The notes: a model not told the origin generated them from the sequence alone. A stretch of DNA of 64,000 nt from Casuarius casuarius (GCA_003342895.1 PTFA01000055.1:355267-419266); one strand, 5' to 3'; positions 26,901 through 40,662 are shown, counted from the first letter of the stretch. Translations and numbers: made by a program.

Positions 26901-29900
26901 CTGATTTTTCTTTCCACAATGTTTGAAGTAAGAGTCCAGTTTGTCTCCTGTTTTTACAACTGCCTTGGAGTTAACTAGTCTTCCTTTTTTTAAGAAACCG
27001 TGGGAGAAACGAGAAGACTATAGCTAGTGAATGAACCTATGATAGTGCCAAGACTGTGCTAAGTGGTTAATGGTTCCGTGGTTGTCCCCTGGGAATTTGG
27101 GTGATTCTGACCTTTGCTGTATGACTCTCTTCACATTTTAAAAGACAGGTGTGTGAAGTAGCCACTCCAACGACCATGTAACATGAGAAATATGGAGGAA
27201 GGTTGCTGATAGCTCTTTTCCACATGGCTCTATGTAGGAGTGTTTTATCTGGGTCTTCCACACTAGAGCTCTTCTTTCTAGACTGGATGATATCTCCTCA
27301 GTTTAATACAGAGAAAATTGTTTATTATTTTCAGTGACTAGACTTGTCGTTTTAGGAATTGTCAGGATAACTCAATTTCTCTGGGTTATTGTGGTTTTTT
27401 TCAGATGCTTTTTGGCAGTAGAAATGTTTAGATTTGAAGACATAAGCCCTATGTAAAGAAATGCTTTTAGTCTGAGATGTGTTGAGATGTTAGGATGTCA
27501 CAGAGTAAAACTGAGAAATCATAAAGAAGGCAGTCTGTTAGAGAGTTAGATTTGACCTGCAGCTAAAATGCAAACATTTTGATCTGGGTAGAGAGAAAAG
27601 CATGCATGAGAAGAGAGACTCAGAGAAAATGAGTCAATAGTTTCTCTGCTGACTTGAGTGGGGTCTTTTTGACATTACATAGTGCCCACTGACTTGAGTG
27701 TAAGTTTTGCTTGATTTGATGGATCTTTCACATTTGTGGCTCACTTAATATTTAAGCTAAATCATAACTTCTAGAAAAAGAAAATAATTGTCAAGAATGT
27801 GTAAAAACCTTGTGAGTGATATCAGACTTCTGCATATTTTTTGGAGATTAAGAAAATGACTATTTCTGTATATCTCATCATTTCTTTATATTCTATTAGA
27901 ATACAAAGAATTTCAGTATTTGATTTCATAAAAATGTCTTTCAATTTGAAATGAAAACATTTCTGTAAAAAATAATTGTATAGAAAATGAGGGATGGCCT
28001 AATGTTATGGTCAATGTATCTCACAAAAATGTCCTAAAAAGTGTGCTGTGTATTCACAGCAGTCAGTTATTTTAATCTTTGTTTTCTTATATTTTACAGT
28101 CACTTTCCAGCACATAAATGTCCCTTAATGCAAGATGCCTGGATGGCATGTATAACTTGGTGTGTTGGTTACATCTATCTCAAGTTCAACAAACAGGAAC
28201 AGGTCTGAAAGTTCTTGTTGAGGAGCACCAGGTCCATTGCTTGATTGCTTTGCATAGTAGTTAATTCAGACTAAACTTTAATGCAATAAAGTATAAGAAC
28301 CCCTAATAATGAGAAGGTGAAATCTACATTGATCTTTTCTAATCACATGGTGCATGCAAAAGGGTTTAAGCAAAGTGCAAGGTTCTTAAATTCTCTATGT
28401 AGATTTAATTTATTTTGTAAGCTAAATACAATTTCTTCTAAAACATCAGGATGGCCATTCACATTGTTATTGCAGTGTGATGTTAAAGGAATTAGTTTGC
28501 CTTTCATAAGAAGTGCTAGCTGAAGATGGTTGGTGCTCATATAATATAAGGTTCAGTGAAGAAACATTGTATATACTCAGAGATATTAAGCCAAGGCAGT
28601 GATTCATAATGGCTGACTTTGCCTTCATGAATAACATGGGCAATAGATTTTCACCCTTTCTTTTCTTCTTCAGTCCCATCACTTCTTGTTCAGTTACATC
28701 ATACCCTATAGAAAAATGTTTGATCTTGATTTACAAGGTAAAGCAAAACATTCTGTGCCTGTTTTCTTCTGGATTTTTAATACTGCTAGAACAGTATAAA
28801 ATATCCAGGAGAGGAAGTCTGTAGTTATTTTAGTAAATTCAACAGTTCCAGGGCATTCAGTCACAAGCACTACAATATGATAGCTTACGCTGTTAAGCTA
28901 CTGAAGAAGCCCCTGGCCTTGTTTTGGCAACTAGCCCTCTCTGAAACAATGCAGTTTCAGAAGTTAGCATAGTCCAGGCACCAGGCCCAGCTGGCAGTGA
29001 GGTTTAAGCCTGTTGTGCTACAGGAAAAGAGATTTAATAGTATGGACTTCAGTTGTTCTGTGATGAATGTCCCTAAATATGATCTTGCCAAATGCAGAGC
29101 ACCAGAGTCCAAACATAGTGCGGCATTTTGTGCATTTGAGCTCTCTTACATAATTCTCCCTTAATCAGAGCACTTCATATTCCTTTTAGTGGAGGATCCT
29201 TTGAAAATAAAAGAAAGTAGCAGGACTTCTACATCTTTCATTTAGGGCTCTGGTTATATGTGGGAACTGGAAATAATTGTGGGATGCTTGATGGACCAGA
29301 TCTACTTCCCCTGAGCTGTCATCAGGGAAAATCGTGCTTACTCACAACTACCTGTACGCAGATTTAAACTACAAGCCTTCAAGAACATGAAGTTATTTCT
29401 TTTGTTAGAAAATCTTGTCTACAATGCAAAATATTGCTCAAATGTTACAGACTCTAGGCTCAGGTCTAAACTTAAATGAGAACTAAATGCATGCTTAGGA
29501 AAGAAAGAACATGCTTAAAATTAAATATGTGATTAAGTGTTTAGATTAGGGCCTTGGTGTTTGACTGGAAAAATTAACAAAATACATTAAAAGAGTCTAA
29601 AATATATGAAAGGTAAGGTAAGACAAAGAACACTGAGTGGCAAAGAGGAACTGCTGACTTGTAAAATATATAAACTGCTACCTAATAATAATAAATATCA
29701 TCTTGACAAGGGTTGTGTCTGTGAGCTTTCTGAAGCAGTAAATCTTCGGGAGAGATGTGTCTGAACACAGCGCAGAACAGTCTATGGACAAGGGAGAGAA
29801 TGAGAGTGGGAAAAGGCACAGATAAAGATACTAGAAAATAAAGTTATAAACATACAACACTTCCCTTCCCTTCCCAAGTAGATTTTTGAAAAACAGAAAA

Positions 29901-31700
29901 AAGACCAAAATTACCTAGAATATCAACCTGATATGCATATAGCAATTGCCTATAGCAATTGCCTTCTGAAAAGTCAGTGGCAAACTGGATGCTCTAAGAA
30001 ATGGGAGAAAACCCTGGAACTGCAGCTTTCCCCATTACAGTCACGGAAGTACTATCAAAAAGTGATGGTAACTGCCACCCCATCTTATACTGTGGCCATA
30101 GCTATACAACTTTCTAGTGGGCCTTTGAGGCCTTCAGAGTTTCCTCTGCAAAGAGAAATCACTTAAAGGCACAGATTTGTCACTTCGTGGTCTGCATGTC
30201 TCTTTTTCTCTGTTTCTCTGCCTCTGCACTCTCTGCCTAGTGCAAAAAAGAGTGCTATGGGTAAGGAAATAAAATAGCTGAGCTTTTCTCTACATTGTTC
30301 TCTTTCCTGGTGCGTCCTTGGGCTGTGCTGCAGGAGGCTAGCTGGTACTGGTAGGAGCCAGCCGGCATCGAGCAGCCCCTCCTGTCGTCTGACATCACTG
30401 CCACCTTCTGCACCACCCTGATTGCACTGGTGCAGGGTTTTTCTTTCCAGGAGTAAAATCTGTGGGTCAAATTCCACCATTTCCCACATAGGTTTGAAGT
30501 CAGACTCCACAGGGCAACTTTGCCTTTGAACCAATTTAAATGAGACCAAAACTGAGGCCAAAACATACTGTTACTACGCAAGGAGTAGTCACAGGGGAAA
30601 AGAATTGTTGCTGACAAAAATCACATGAAGCAAAAGTTTCTCTTAAATTTTATGGGCTCTCTGTGAAATCACGCTGTTTTCTTTCAGAGTGTTGAAAGCA
30701 ATGAAATACCATAATGCTTAGCAGCAGAAGGGGACATTTCCTGGTGTATTTAAATTCTGCAATTAATTAGCTGTGGGTTACTTTTTTGTCCAAGGTGCTT
30801 ACACATATCAAACACTGGGCCTGATCCTGAAGGCCTTTTCAGGCCAGGTTCTGCTTTCATATTGATTTTCATGGAATGATTGTACAAAGATAGGAAATAG
30901 TAAGAAAGTTCCCTTTATTACACATTTTCACTGGTGGAAAAAAATATTCCTGGAACCAAATTAATTTTGCCTCTGTGAGAATTTGAAAGCATGTCTTATC
31001 GTGTGCAGCCATCACTACAAACCACCCAAGGTGATCTGTTTGCTCACATTTCTTTTGATTGCTTATTCATCAGTTTATTAGAGAACCTGCTACTAGATAG
31101 CTCATGAGAGCATGCCTGTACTGAGTAACATGCCACAGAGACAGTGAGCTGGCCTCTGAAGCCCTCCTGTGAATACTGGAACTCTGAGCACGGCAGTAAT
31201 TCTGGGCTGATTCACCCTGCTTTCTGGCCGGGAGAATTAAGGCGTCTCTGAGTGCCCCTCTGCTTCATACAGATAATTTTCAGTGGCTACTCTAGTTCTT
31301 TTAAAGCACTGAGTAGCTTCATGTTATGTTGTGGTTTTCAATATAGCAAAATAGATATGTGAACCAATAGATACAGCTGAGTATAATAAATGTCCAAAGG
31401 CCATAGGAACCAACTCTAAGAAGTGCTGAACAGCCCCTTTTCAGCCTCAATAGCAATATAGGATGCCCTCAGCTTCCCAGACCTCTTTGAAGCCTAGTTC
31501 ACTGAGGTCTTTTCATTGACTTTAACAAAAGCTAGATCAATCTCTCCATTATTTACCAAAACAAGTCTTTTTTTGCTTGATAACATGGGGGCTGCTAGCT
31601 GAAAATTCATTACTAAAGTTTACCTAGGTGCAATAGAAATGTGGTTTTGCTTAACTGTTCTCTAGAGGACACCCTCCTTTCTTCTCCTTTCCCCATGTCC
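26901..31700. other. Non-coding sequence, no gene seen
   Basis: No gene is supported. Overlapping minus-strand frames of 132 and 120 codons at 30,163-30,617 sit in a locally GC-richer patch and lack domains. A short segment at 28,674-28,737 is bounded by a good pyrimidine-tract acceptor and an AAG|GTAAAG donor, and is discussed as a weak exon candidate. A 13-bp direct duplication of TATAGCAATTGCC lies at 29,938-29,963. Confidence 0.6.
29938..29963. repeat. Exact 13-bp tandem duplication
   Basis: TATAGCAATTGCC occurs at 29,938-29,950 and immediately again at 29,951-29,963. Each copy contains the palindrome GCAATTGC. The duplication is exact. Confidence 0.85.
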
Positions 31701-31739
31701 TTTATATTTCCTTTGGCAACAGCTGAAAATTGCACTTAA

Positions 31740-33260
31740 AAATGTTTTCATAGTTTAAAAGTTGATTAAAGTAAACAGACCTTTAAATGATGCTACTTAC
31801 TGAATCCATTAATACTAGGTAAGGAGAAAGGTCAAAAGTCCCTTTAAATGGCAAATGTATAAATACGTTTTAAGCCTCTGTAAGATAAAGCATATTGATA
31901 TGCATCTTATTATGCAGTTTGTCAGTTGCTGCAGGGTTTTTTTTTTATTTTTGTTTTAAGGTACCTGGCCTATAAATATTAAAGCATGTCTCTCCTTAGA
32001 GCAAAAAAAAGGAAAAGTGCAATCTGGATGCTAGGACAACTAGAAAGAAGCAATAAATTATTGCTGTAATGACATGCTAATTAAAATTTTGCTTGTAACT
32101 CATGTAAGTGTTTGAAGCCCAGCAAATTTCTCTTTTCATTTGTGAAGTGTGAAGGTAAATTGCCCAGTGACAGTGGGACATCGCTAACAAGTACAAATTG
32201 AATAACATGCTATCTTGCTCTATTAGTCCTGACTAGCATGTCTGAATTAGATATTCAGCACATTCCCCATTGTAGGCCTGATTGATAAATGCTAAGGAGA
32301 ATTTGTCAAAACAACAGGGGCTACACCCAGTGGGACATCAATATGCTCCATTTAGTCACCCACCCGGCACTTCCTACATAGGATTGTCACATAAAATTAA
32401 GACTAGCCGCTAACCAGCCATCAAGCTTGCAGCAGACATCAGGCAGCCTGTGTTCTGTATGCATATTAGTCACATGCTTAACAATTTGGGCTGTCATGAC
32501 TGAAGCAAGCGGTGACCTCTGGAGCAGAGGTTGAATTTTGCAACTACACTGAGACATCACGCTCAGCTGTTCAAGATTTTAGGCCATTTCCTGCCTGATC
32601 TATGCACAGATGCACTGCCCTAAGCTATAATCTGTGGCCTAGTCCAAATGACAAATGGCACAGTGTAGATTATTGCATTATATATTAAGTACTACAAGTC
32701 TGTAAATTATAAGTAAACTACTGTTCAGCTGGAATGTCTCCTCCAGCTTTTAGAACGCTTTCCTTCATAAAGTTTCTCCTGTACAGGACAAATAAATATT
32801 TGGAAAACGAACATATCAAAGTCTTAAGACTGGAATGTACAGTTTTCCCTGCAATTAGCTGCTTGAATATGAAACAGTTTTCTTACAGCCACAATTCAGT
32901 AAGTCATTGTTGGACTTGCTTCTTCACCACCCCTCACTTTTTCAATGAGAATTATTAGCAAATTAAGGTTTTCTGTGTGCTTAATATGCTGAACTATTTA
33001 TGCCTGATAAATATTTGAGGCCAGTATTGTTGGCCACTTTATATGGTTCATTCAGTAAGAATTAGCTGTACAATATGCAACACTAATAAAAATGAATAAG
33101 AAATCCAAACAGCATCAGTTCTGAGTGCTTTAATTTGTAGTTCTATTATGTTTAGTCTCTATTTATGGACTGAAGTCCTTATTTACATTTGGAACTGCTG
33201 TAAAAGGTATCAAAAAGCAAGCTGGATGGAAAATTATTCATTCCCTTTCTTATTACTGAA
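31740..33260. promoter_or_regulatory. Candidate conserved non-coding / enhancer-like block
   Basis: This 1.5-kb stretch has no microsatellite and no long frame, but it is dense in short transcription-factor-like words. It includes a perfect 15-bp inverted repeat GCAATAAATTATTGC at 32,050-32,064, the homeodomain core CTAATTAA at 32,077-32,084, and several TGATAAAT and ATATGCAT words. This texture, AT-rich but complex, is common in deeply conserved enhancers around developmental regulators. What is seen is the motif content. The regulatory role is inferred and needs cross-species alignment. Confidence 0.35.
32050..32064. repeat. Perfect short palindrome (7-bp arms, 1-bp centre)
   Basis: GCAATAA and TTATTGC flank a single A. 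The centre contains overlapping AT-rich homeodomain-like cores, so this could be a dimeric binding site. The palindrome is directly visible; binding is inferred. Confidence 0.7.
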
Positions 33261-36200
33261 CTGTAATATTTCAGTGGGATAAAGAGGATTTGTTGGTAGA
33301 ATATGATTGTGTGCTTCCATGTTAAACTGGGATTCCAATATGTGAATTATCTAATATCAGCAGCCAAATTCCTGATGTGACGAAAGAAAGAAGATAACTG
33401 ATGCCAATGTATGTGTAAGGAAATGTCAGTACCGTATTAATATATCCACGCAACTGTCCTATGACTTCCTTTAACTCACAATCAGAGATGGTTAAAGCAG
33501 GGTTTGTCTCTCTCATTTCTCTTAACATTGACTGACACCAATAGAAAAAGTCACTTTTGTTAAAACAGGAGAAGGATTAGTACCCAAGTTGTTCACATCT
33601 TTGCCGTACCAGCCTTTAATGTACAGGCCACAAAGGGAAGGATCAAGGTTTGATATGCAGCTGTTCTGGTTGTATAATCAAACATCAACACTACATTTTT
33701 ATTGGCAATGAAGCTGCTGGTCCGGCTGTTCATGAGTAGAGAAGTAACCGCTGGAGGACCCTGTGCTGTGTGGCAAGGGTGCATGCTAGGAGACTCCTAG
33801 GAAGTGACTTCAACTTTGCTCCAGAGATGGCAACTGCTTTGAGGAGCTCAAGTAGACACCTCACAGCACCAAGTACAGATCCAAGGACGGCACTTGGGAA
33901 AAACTCTCCTGTGCATTGAACTGCTAACATAATTGTGCCTCAGGTTGCCCAAAATTGAAACTGAACTAAACATGAGCTTTCAAGAGATTTTAGTAATTCT
34001 TATTTTTATTATGTGACAAGCATTTAAAAGTCTGGTACCCCCTTTCCTATTGTGATTTATAGTTTCGAAAGTAAGAACATGCTCCTGCATCTTTCTGGTC
34101 TTTAGACTACCACCTTGCTACATTGTGATACTCTCATTTGGGATATAACATAAAGAATTTTATTGTGTTTTCTAGGCTGACCACATCATGTCTTGAATAT
34201 CAAATTTGAAATACATACCGAGTAATTCAGTTTAAACTAAATAAGTAGGTGGGATTAGGGCCCTTGAGGTTGATAACTTGATAGCATGTTGTCTCCTGTT
34301 TCTCAGTGTAATAGTTTAGACGCTAGCCAGTCTCCATGACCTTACGAGCCTCTTTGCAAAGTCTTAGTAATAACTTGGCTATTTGCTAGCTCGATGTCCA
34401 TCTTCATGCCATTTTGGAAGCTCTTCATTTTAGATAAAAATTGCTGTCAGATAAATACTCTTTTATAACTCCATATAACAGGAAAAAAATGAAGGATGTT
34501 CCAGAAATGTTTAACAGAGTCATGAGGTGTGGTTTGACTTTGGTTCATCTAACTAGTGGTAGAAGATACTAAGAAGACAAAGCTCATTTAGATACTTTTC
34601 TCAAGGACTTCTTCATATAACACTGATACATAAGAATAGGTGGAAATGAGATAAATACTCAATATACAATATACAGAGGAAATATTCATTTCAGCTAACA
34701 CTGTATTAAAAGTATTGGCTCCACTTTGTATCACCTGACCGTTTTCATTTCTATGGACATCAATTTTTCAGTGGAGTATTTAGCTCCAGTACGTAAATTT
34801 TCCCTTGCCTTCATGTAGTGATAAGATATACAAAAGCACATTTTAATGCAAGTTCTCTCTCTTCTCTTTCTCATTCTGTTGTTGGACTCAAAATGGAAGA
34901 TGAGTAGAGAAAGAAGGGAATAGAAATAGTTTTAGGATAGATGTGAGATGTAGACTATGAAAGGACTAGGAAATGCTAGTATAAATCTAGAGTAATTAAC
35001 TAGAATTAATTGCATTAATTCCAAAGGGGTTCTTTGAGACTTATTGTAAGGACAGGGCCTACCTCACCTTGTTAGAAAGTGCCTTTTTTGTTGGTTCTTC
35101 TGGTGCTAATCTTTTATTAGAAGGCAGAATGATCCTTTAACGTACACCAAATGTTCAGACAATCAGTTATATTCAAGTTAAGTTGTAGGAATTTGCCTCT
35201 AAAGAACACAGTTTTGGCCTGCTCCTTCTGATAAACCCACAATTCAAATGTTATCTAATCTAAGTGAATTAGTAAGTGAGTTCTCCAGTGATACTGGACA
35301 CTATACAGTAGAGGTGATGGTAGATAACCTCTCAGGCTCACATTTAGCTAATGAACTGAAAAACTCTATACTCTGTGAAAATGTGATTTGTAAAACTTCT
35401 GAAAACTAGTGATTCAAACACATTTAAGAGTAATCCATGTTATAGTGGCATACCAACTGATTATCTGGTTAAGACTCATTTACAGATTTGTGTCAGACTC
35501 ATATACAGATCAAAAAAACTGAACTTCTCTCTACTATAAGAATTCCACAGGGGAAAAAAAGGGATCTGAAAAAGTTTTTTTCTAGAATATGCAAGAACCT
35601 GCTTATGTTTGTTGGTGAAGAGGGAAAGAAAATGTATGGGAAGTGAATGACACAACTGGGTGGTAAGAATGAATGACAGTGTCTGAAGCAAAGAGAGAAG
35701 GGACTGTAAGCATGTAAAGTGACCAGGAAAGAAGGAGGACCAGGAATTTATTCTGGGAAATGAAAATCATGATCGTGAGTAGAAGCTGAGGCAGTAATGT
35801 TCAGAAAAGCCTGAACTAGCCTTTTCTAGTAGGATCCAGTTCAGCAAACTGTGTTGTTTCAATTCATATGAACAGTGTAGTTAACAATGAATAAGGTTTG
35901 GGTTCAAATTGTAAATCAAGTCTGTAGTGTAGGCAATAATAATTCAAAGAAAATGTTACTCCTTGAGTTATGTACCTGGCTGTTGAGTGATAGGAGGAAA
36001 CAAAATTGGGAGGAAACCTCCAACTGAAGCCTAATTAAACTTACCGTCTTCCTCCAGTAATGATGGAAATATACATGGCATGCTCCATATACAACACCAC
36101 ATGTGTGCATACGGTAGGTGATGTATACATAAATATGATCTGTAATGAACAATGTGCATTTCTTTCTGTAGATTATGTGGGCTTTAAAATACGAAATGGA

Positions 36201-37900
36201 TATCTCATGGCAATATAATAAGAAGCTGAATTAAAAGAGAATGAGAATTTCTATAGACTATTAGATGAAAAAAGTCATATTAGCTAATTCATGTAACTAT
36301 TTACTCAGTGAAAACAAGCAAATAAAATCAAGTGTTGTTTCATGGAGGTAACATCCTTACAATGGGCCAGCTAGTAGGTTCGTTTTTCAATTTCTGATTG
36401 GTGAGTTTCACGCTTGAAGAAGGTTAGGAATTAAAGCATTTTTGTTTTATTTGCCACTCCCAACTTACCACAGTTTTACAATGACTTTTTGTATCAAATG
36501 GACTTTCATAGGAAACGTATCACTCTAAAAATAGGCTTATTGAATTACACACATATGCATTCAGTTTTATGCTGAAAAGCACACAAAGCAAAAAATCGTT
36601 TTTGCCCAGCCCTACTGACAAAAACTTACTCAAGCGATTTCACCCCACAGGAAGGCTAAAGCTACTCCACAACAATCACAGCTCCACTGAAAACAGCAGC
36701 CTGCTCCCATTGCCTAGGGCAACGTACGGATGATGGATGGTGTAACAGATGAATCTTCTCCTCATCTCCATTCTAATCTCACTCTACTAATTGTCATCAA
36801 TATCATCAGTGTCACCAGCCTAAGCTGCTGCTTCAAGTCTGCGAGCTCCCCCAGAAGCACTGGCCCTGCTGCTCCTCTTGGGGTTTGCCCCTTTGCGTGT
36901 GCAATCTGTGGCAGTACTTAGCGCTGGCCCCTGCTGTCTCAGTGCAGGTAACAGATGATGGATATGGATTCTGGGTCTGGAGTGTGGGCTCTAATGGGTG
37001 GGGTGGTGCTACTGAGGCACAAGCTGCAGCATAGTGGGAAAGGTTGTTGCAGCTGATGTAGCATGAAATGAATGCAGTAAATAAGTGATGAATAATGTCC
37101 TAATACTGTTTTATGTTTGCAGTTTCCTATGTACACTACAAGATCATTACGACTGTGTAAGTCAAGCACCCAAGACTTTGGAAATGCAAGAACTGAGGCA
37201 ATTCTGAAATCTGAACACAAGCCCTTGCATGATATAGATGTTCATTATGGTATCACAACTGTTTTCCACAAAACATGCACTCCATACAGCTCCAGGATAG
37301 ACAGGAGTCCTTTTCTATAGCATCAGAATTATCCTCATTATTCAGTGTATAATTCAGTGTATTATTTACTGTTCCATATGCAGCTAATTCAGAACACAAG
37401 ATTGTTAATTTCTTCTCATATTTCTCTTTAATGATCAGACTTTAGCATTCACAGTGTCTTCCTCTTCTAGGCTGCCCTGCCACCTGAAGAAATGGCATTT
37501 CCTCAGCAATCCTCCTTGCACTCTCTGACGTGCCCCTGTACTTGCCACTCTGTGGCTTGAATGTCAATAGAGAGCAGGAAGAACATGGACACAAGTTTAT
37601 CATTCACTCAGCACCGCATCACTCCTAATGTTTATTCCAGCCAGGCTTAACTGGCATCTCTAGAGGTCACCTCTCCAGTTAGCCTGAGTTAGGCAGCTGC
37701 CACTTGGACCTTAAAATGATAACAAAACTGATCAGTGCAAATTCAGCCAGTTCTGAACCAAAGCAAGTGTCAAAATCAAAATATTTGCAAACTAAAAGAG
37801 TCTTAGCAGAACAATTATTTGGATAGAGATTTCAATTGTACTCAGTTAAGAAGATAACACTAATCTGTAGTTGAGAAAGTGAAGATGTAGAGTCAAAATC
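33261..37900. other. Non-coding sequence, no gene seen
   Basis: No gene is supported. Frames are short and scattered on both strands. Nothing resembling a tRNA was found: a GGTTTGGGTTCAAATTG-like word near 35,890 resembles a T-loop but has no matching acceptor stem. The region is unique AT-rich sequence. Confidence 0.65.
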
Positions 37901-38340
37901 TACCTTAGGATAGCAAGGTACTGCCTCAAGCTGAAGGAGGTTGGAAAGAGAAAGCCAGAAAAGACGTGTTCAGCCTCTAAGCATGCCTGTGAAATGAAGC
38001 TAAGGAGGCAGAGTGGAGAGAAAGAAGCTGGTAGCTACGGGTGCAACAGGCCTCTCCTACCTAAGGGAGGTGGGTCTGCCCAGAGTGTGAATGAGTGCGG
38101 GCTGAAGGTCCTCAGCTGGGGAACAATGGCCCGATAAGGAAGGGGTAGATTGAAAGAAGGGAGAGAGAATGGCTGGGGGTGGGGTGGGGTGGGGATGTGG
38201 GAGGGGAAAGCTGGTAGTTCCAGCTGGAGGGTGTGATGAATTCTGGTGGTGAATTTAATTTCAGAAGTTTGGTGTTAGAAGAGATAGGATGCCACGGGAT
38301 GTTAATGGTCCCTGGGGGAAAAAAGAATAAATGACCTGTG
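37901..38340 (+). other. G- and purine-rich segment
   Basis: Over about 440 bases the plus strand is enriched in G and A and contrasts with its AT-rich flanks. It contains the G-quadruplex motif listed separately and several GGAGG and GGTGGG words. No promoter core, open frame or family signature is evident. Confidence 0.5.
38175..38206 (+). other. G-quadruplex motif
   Basis: The plus strand reads G5-T-G4-T-G4-T-G4, then a seven-base spacer containing a G3 run, then G4. Four runs of at least four G with single-T loops is the arrangement known to favour very stable parallel G-quadruplexes. The motif is seen directly; folding in the cell is inferred. Confidence 0.85.
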
Positions 38341-38479
38341 GATTAGTGGATTTATTGGTGAGAAACATTTCATCTGCCATTGATAGAAACACAGGCTGGT
38401 TTGTTCCATAGAAGGGTTAAAATTTACATCACTACTGGAGATCTGTTTAAGAGTGTGCGCGGGTTAAATACACTGAATC

Positions 38480-39010
38480 CTCATCCCATACACAGTAAGG
38501 CAGCTACAAGTCAAACATAATGACAGTGCTGATTAATTAGGTACTCCTACCCCCAGCACTTGAGAGTGATTTATTGAGACACATCTCTAACCTGATCCAT
38601 TGTGCTGACTGGATTAATGGAGTGAGCTAGAGAAATTCACTGGCAATGCTAGATACAGAGCAGGAAAGCATTAACCCTTGGAGCTTTCTTATCTAGCCTA
38701 TTGACAGAATATTAATTATGACAAAACATACATGTCTCACCTAATTATCTTTTGATAGCTAAGCATATATTTTTATTCATGCATGATGAAGATACTGGAG
38801 TGAAAATCATTTGCACATAAACATTTTAGAAAAATATGGAGATAACGCTGAATTTACAGGGTCCACTGTAAACAGGAGACTATAAATGTCTTCCTTTAAT
38901 TCTTGACCATTTACTTTAGACTATTAGAACAATTGATGGAGCAAGGAAAAGAAGTTATTTTCTAATATAAATTGAGGCATCATTAGATTGCATATATACA
39001 AACACTCATG
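38480..39010. promoter_or_regulatory. Candidate conserved non-coding / enhancer-like block
   Basis: The block is complex AT-rich sequence with paired homeodomain-type sites, including GATTAATTAG at 38,531-38,540 (palindromic TAATTA core) and ATTAATTA at 38,711-38,718. There is no long frame and no simple repeat. The similarity in texture to the 31.7-33.3 kb block suggests the same kind of element. Conservation has not been tested. Confidence 0.3.
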
Positions 39011-40213
39011 ATGCATTATAAATGCTGTGTTTTTCCTGGACCTGTCTCTAGCAGGCTTATCTTCCCAAACTTGGGCCCATTTCTGAAGTCATGTAATTAA
39101 ACAACATTCACTAAATTACACTCATATCCCAGGTTACTGGGTTACTCAGAACTCGAGACATCCACACTATGCAATTGTACTTTTGCAGTGCACAAGCTGC
39201 TTTTAATAGCTAACCTAGCCAGGTATTTGAGACTAAGCAGGTGCATCCCACAAGGTGGGAAGTGCTAGCACCTTCTCCAGACAGCCTTCAGTGGCTTGAG
39301 AGGTTTCAGCTGCTTCTTTCTGGTGGAGTAGGAGTACAGTATCTTGCATAAGGAATTTCTGCTTCCACCAGTGAACAGCGGTGTGAGTGAGGTTCATTTG
39401 CCTAGTATTGCATGTGCTATGTCACATTTGCAAGATGATATTCCCCAATCATTGCAAGTAAATGGGAATGACTACTGTTTCGGACATTTCACAAAACTGG
39501 CGGATAGTTTTGTTTGAAAAACAGGTAGGCAGGAACAAGGAAGAGAGAAATTCACTGAAAGTTGAAAACATCTTGTTTCAAGATTTTCAAAATGAAACAT
39601 TTCTGGTTTTCCATTCAGATTTGACAGACAGAAGGAAAGAAAATTCAATAAAATATTTCATTTGTGCCAAATAAATAGTTAAAAAGCAAATATTTTAAAG
39701 CTTCAGATTCAAGGGTTTTAATTAAATTAAGGAAAAGAAAAGTGAAGTCAAAACATTCTATTTAGCACTACCTGAATGGAAATTATGTTCACTTAATCCA
39801 GAAAGCAACTATTTGCATAGCTCTCATCACTGCATTTATAAATTCTGTCTGAGCTACATCTAGATTTGGAGGTAGTTATGCTGTAATGTTGTGGTTTGCA
39901 GTCCTGGTTCCCCATTCCTGTTGGGGGGCCCGTGTGGATTACAGTGCAGATCCCTTCTGGCTTTGCGCGCTGGGCTTTGCAGTGGTAGAAGCCCAGGTAC
40001 TGCCTCTGCATAGAACGAGGACATGGTGAACGTCCAAATCTGACAATCAGGAAGTTCAGACATAGACAGGACTGAGCGTATGCATTGGTACTAGTCATTT
40101 CATTCACAGACAAACACACAGAAATGGCAAATATATATGTATGAGTTTATCCTGCATTGTGTGCCCTGGTCAAACCCACGCTTGTAAGACCTGTTAGAAA
40201 GGGACAATTTGCA

Positions 40214-40234
40214 GTAAGGGCTTGCAGCCCTTAC
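40214..40234. repeat. Perfect hairpin, 9-bp arms and 3-base loop
   Basis: GTAAGGGCT (40,214-40,222) and AGCCCTTAC (40,226-40,234) are exact reverse complements separated by TGC. The stem is too short for a microRNA precursor. It may be a chance palindrome or a dyad binding site. Confidence 0.75.
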
Positions 40235-40662
40235 TATGTGGTTTTTCCATACTAGCTCTGCAGCTGCATGAGATAGCTGCTAAGATTATTCAAGGTATAT
40301 TCTAGGATTCCTCCTGTATCATTAACATGAACAAGAAACTGGATAATGGTACACAGAGAGGAACTTATCTGTCCTTTCAGGGCCCCTTCGTAGGGCCATT
40401 CTCAGCCTTCCAATACACCTAGCAGAAACACTTCCAGTTACATCTGTTCCAGTTACACCATAAAGACATAGATCAGCACTATAAGGTTAGTTAGCTCTGC
40501 TTGTGACTAAACTGTTATTGTGGAGGGATATAATGGGAGTGTCTGTGAAACCATCATCTCCTCCCATCCCCTCCTGTCCTGCCCTTCCTACCTTCTCCAT
40601 TATTTCAAGGGTCCACAATGCAACCATCTTCTCTCAGAAGGATAAACTAGTCCCTTCTGAAG

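Noticed and set aside
30163..30617. Two overlapping minus-strand frames of 132 and 120 codons
   Set aside because: Two phases open over the same DNA point to composition. No domain was seen in either.
35885..35910. tRNA T-loop
   Set aside because: A GGTTCAAAT-like word has no acceptor, D or anticodon stem around it.
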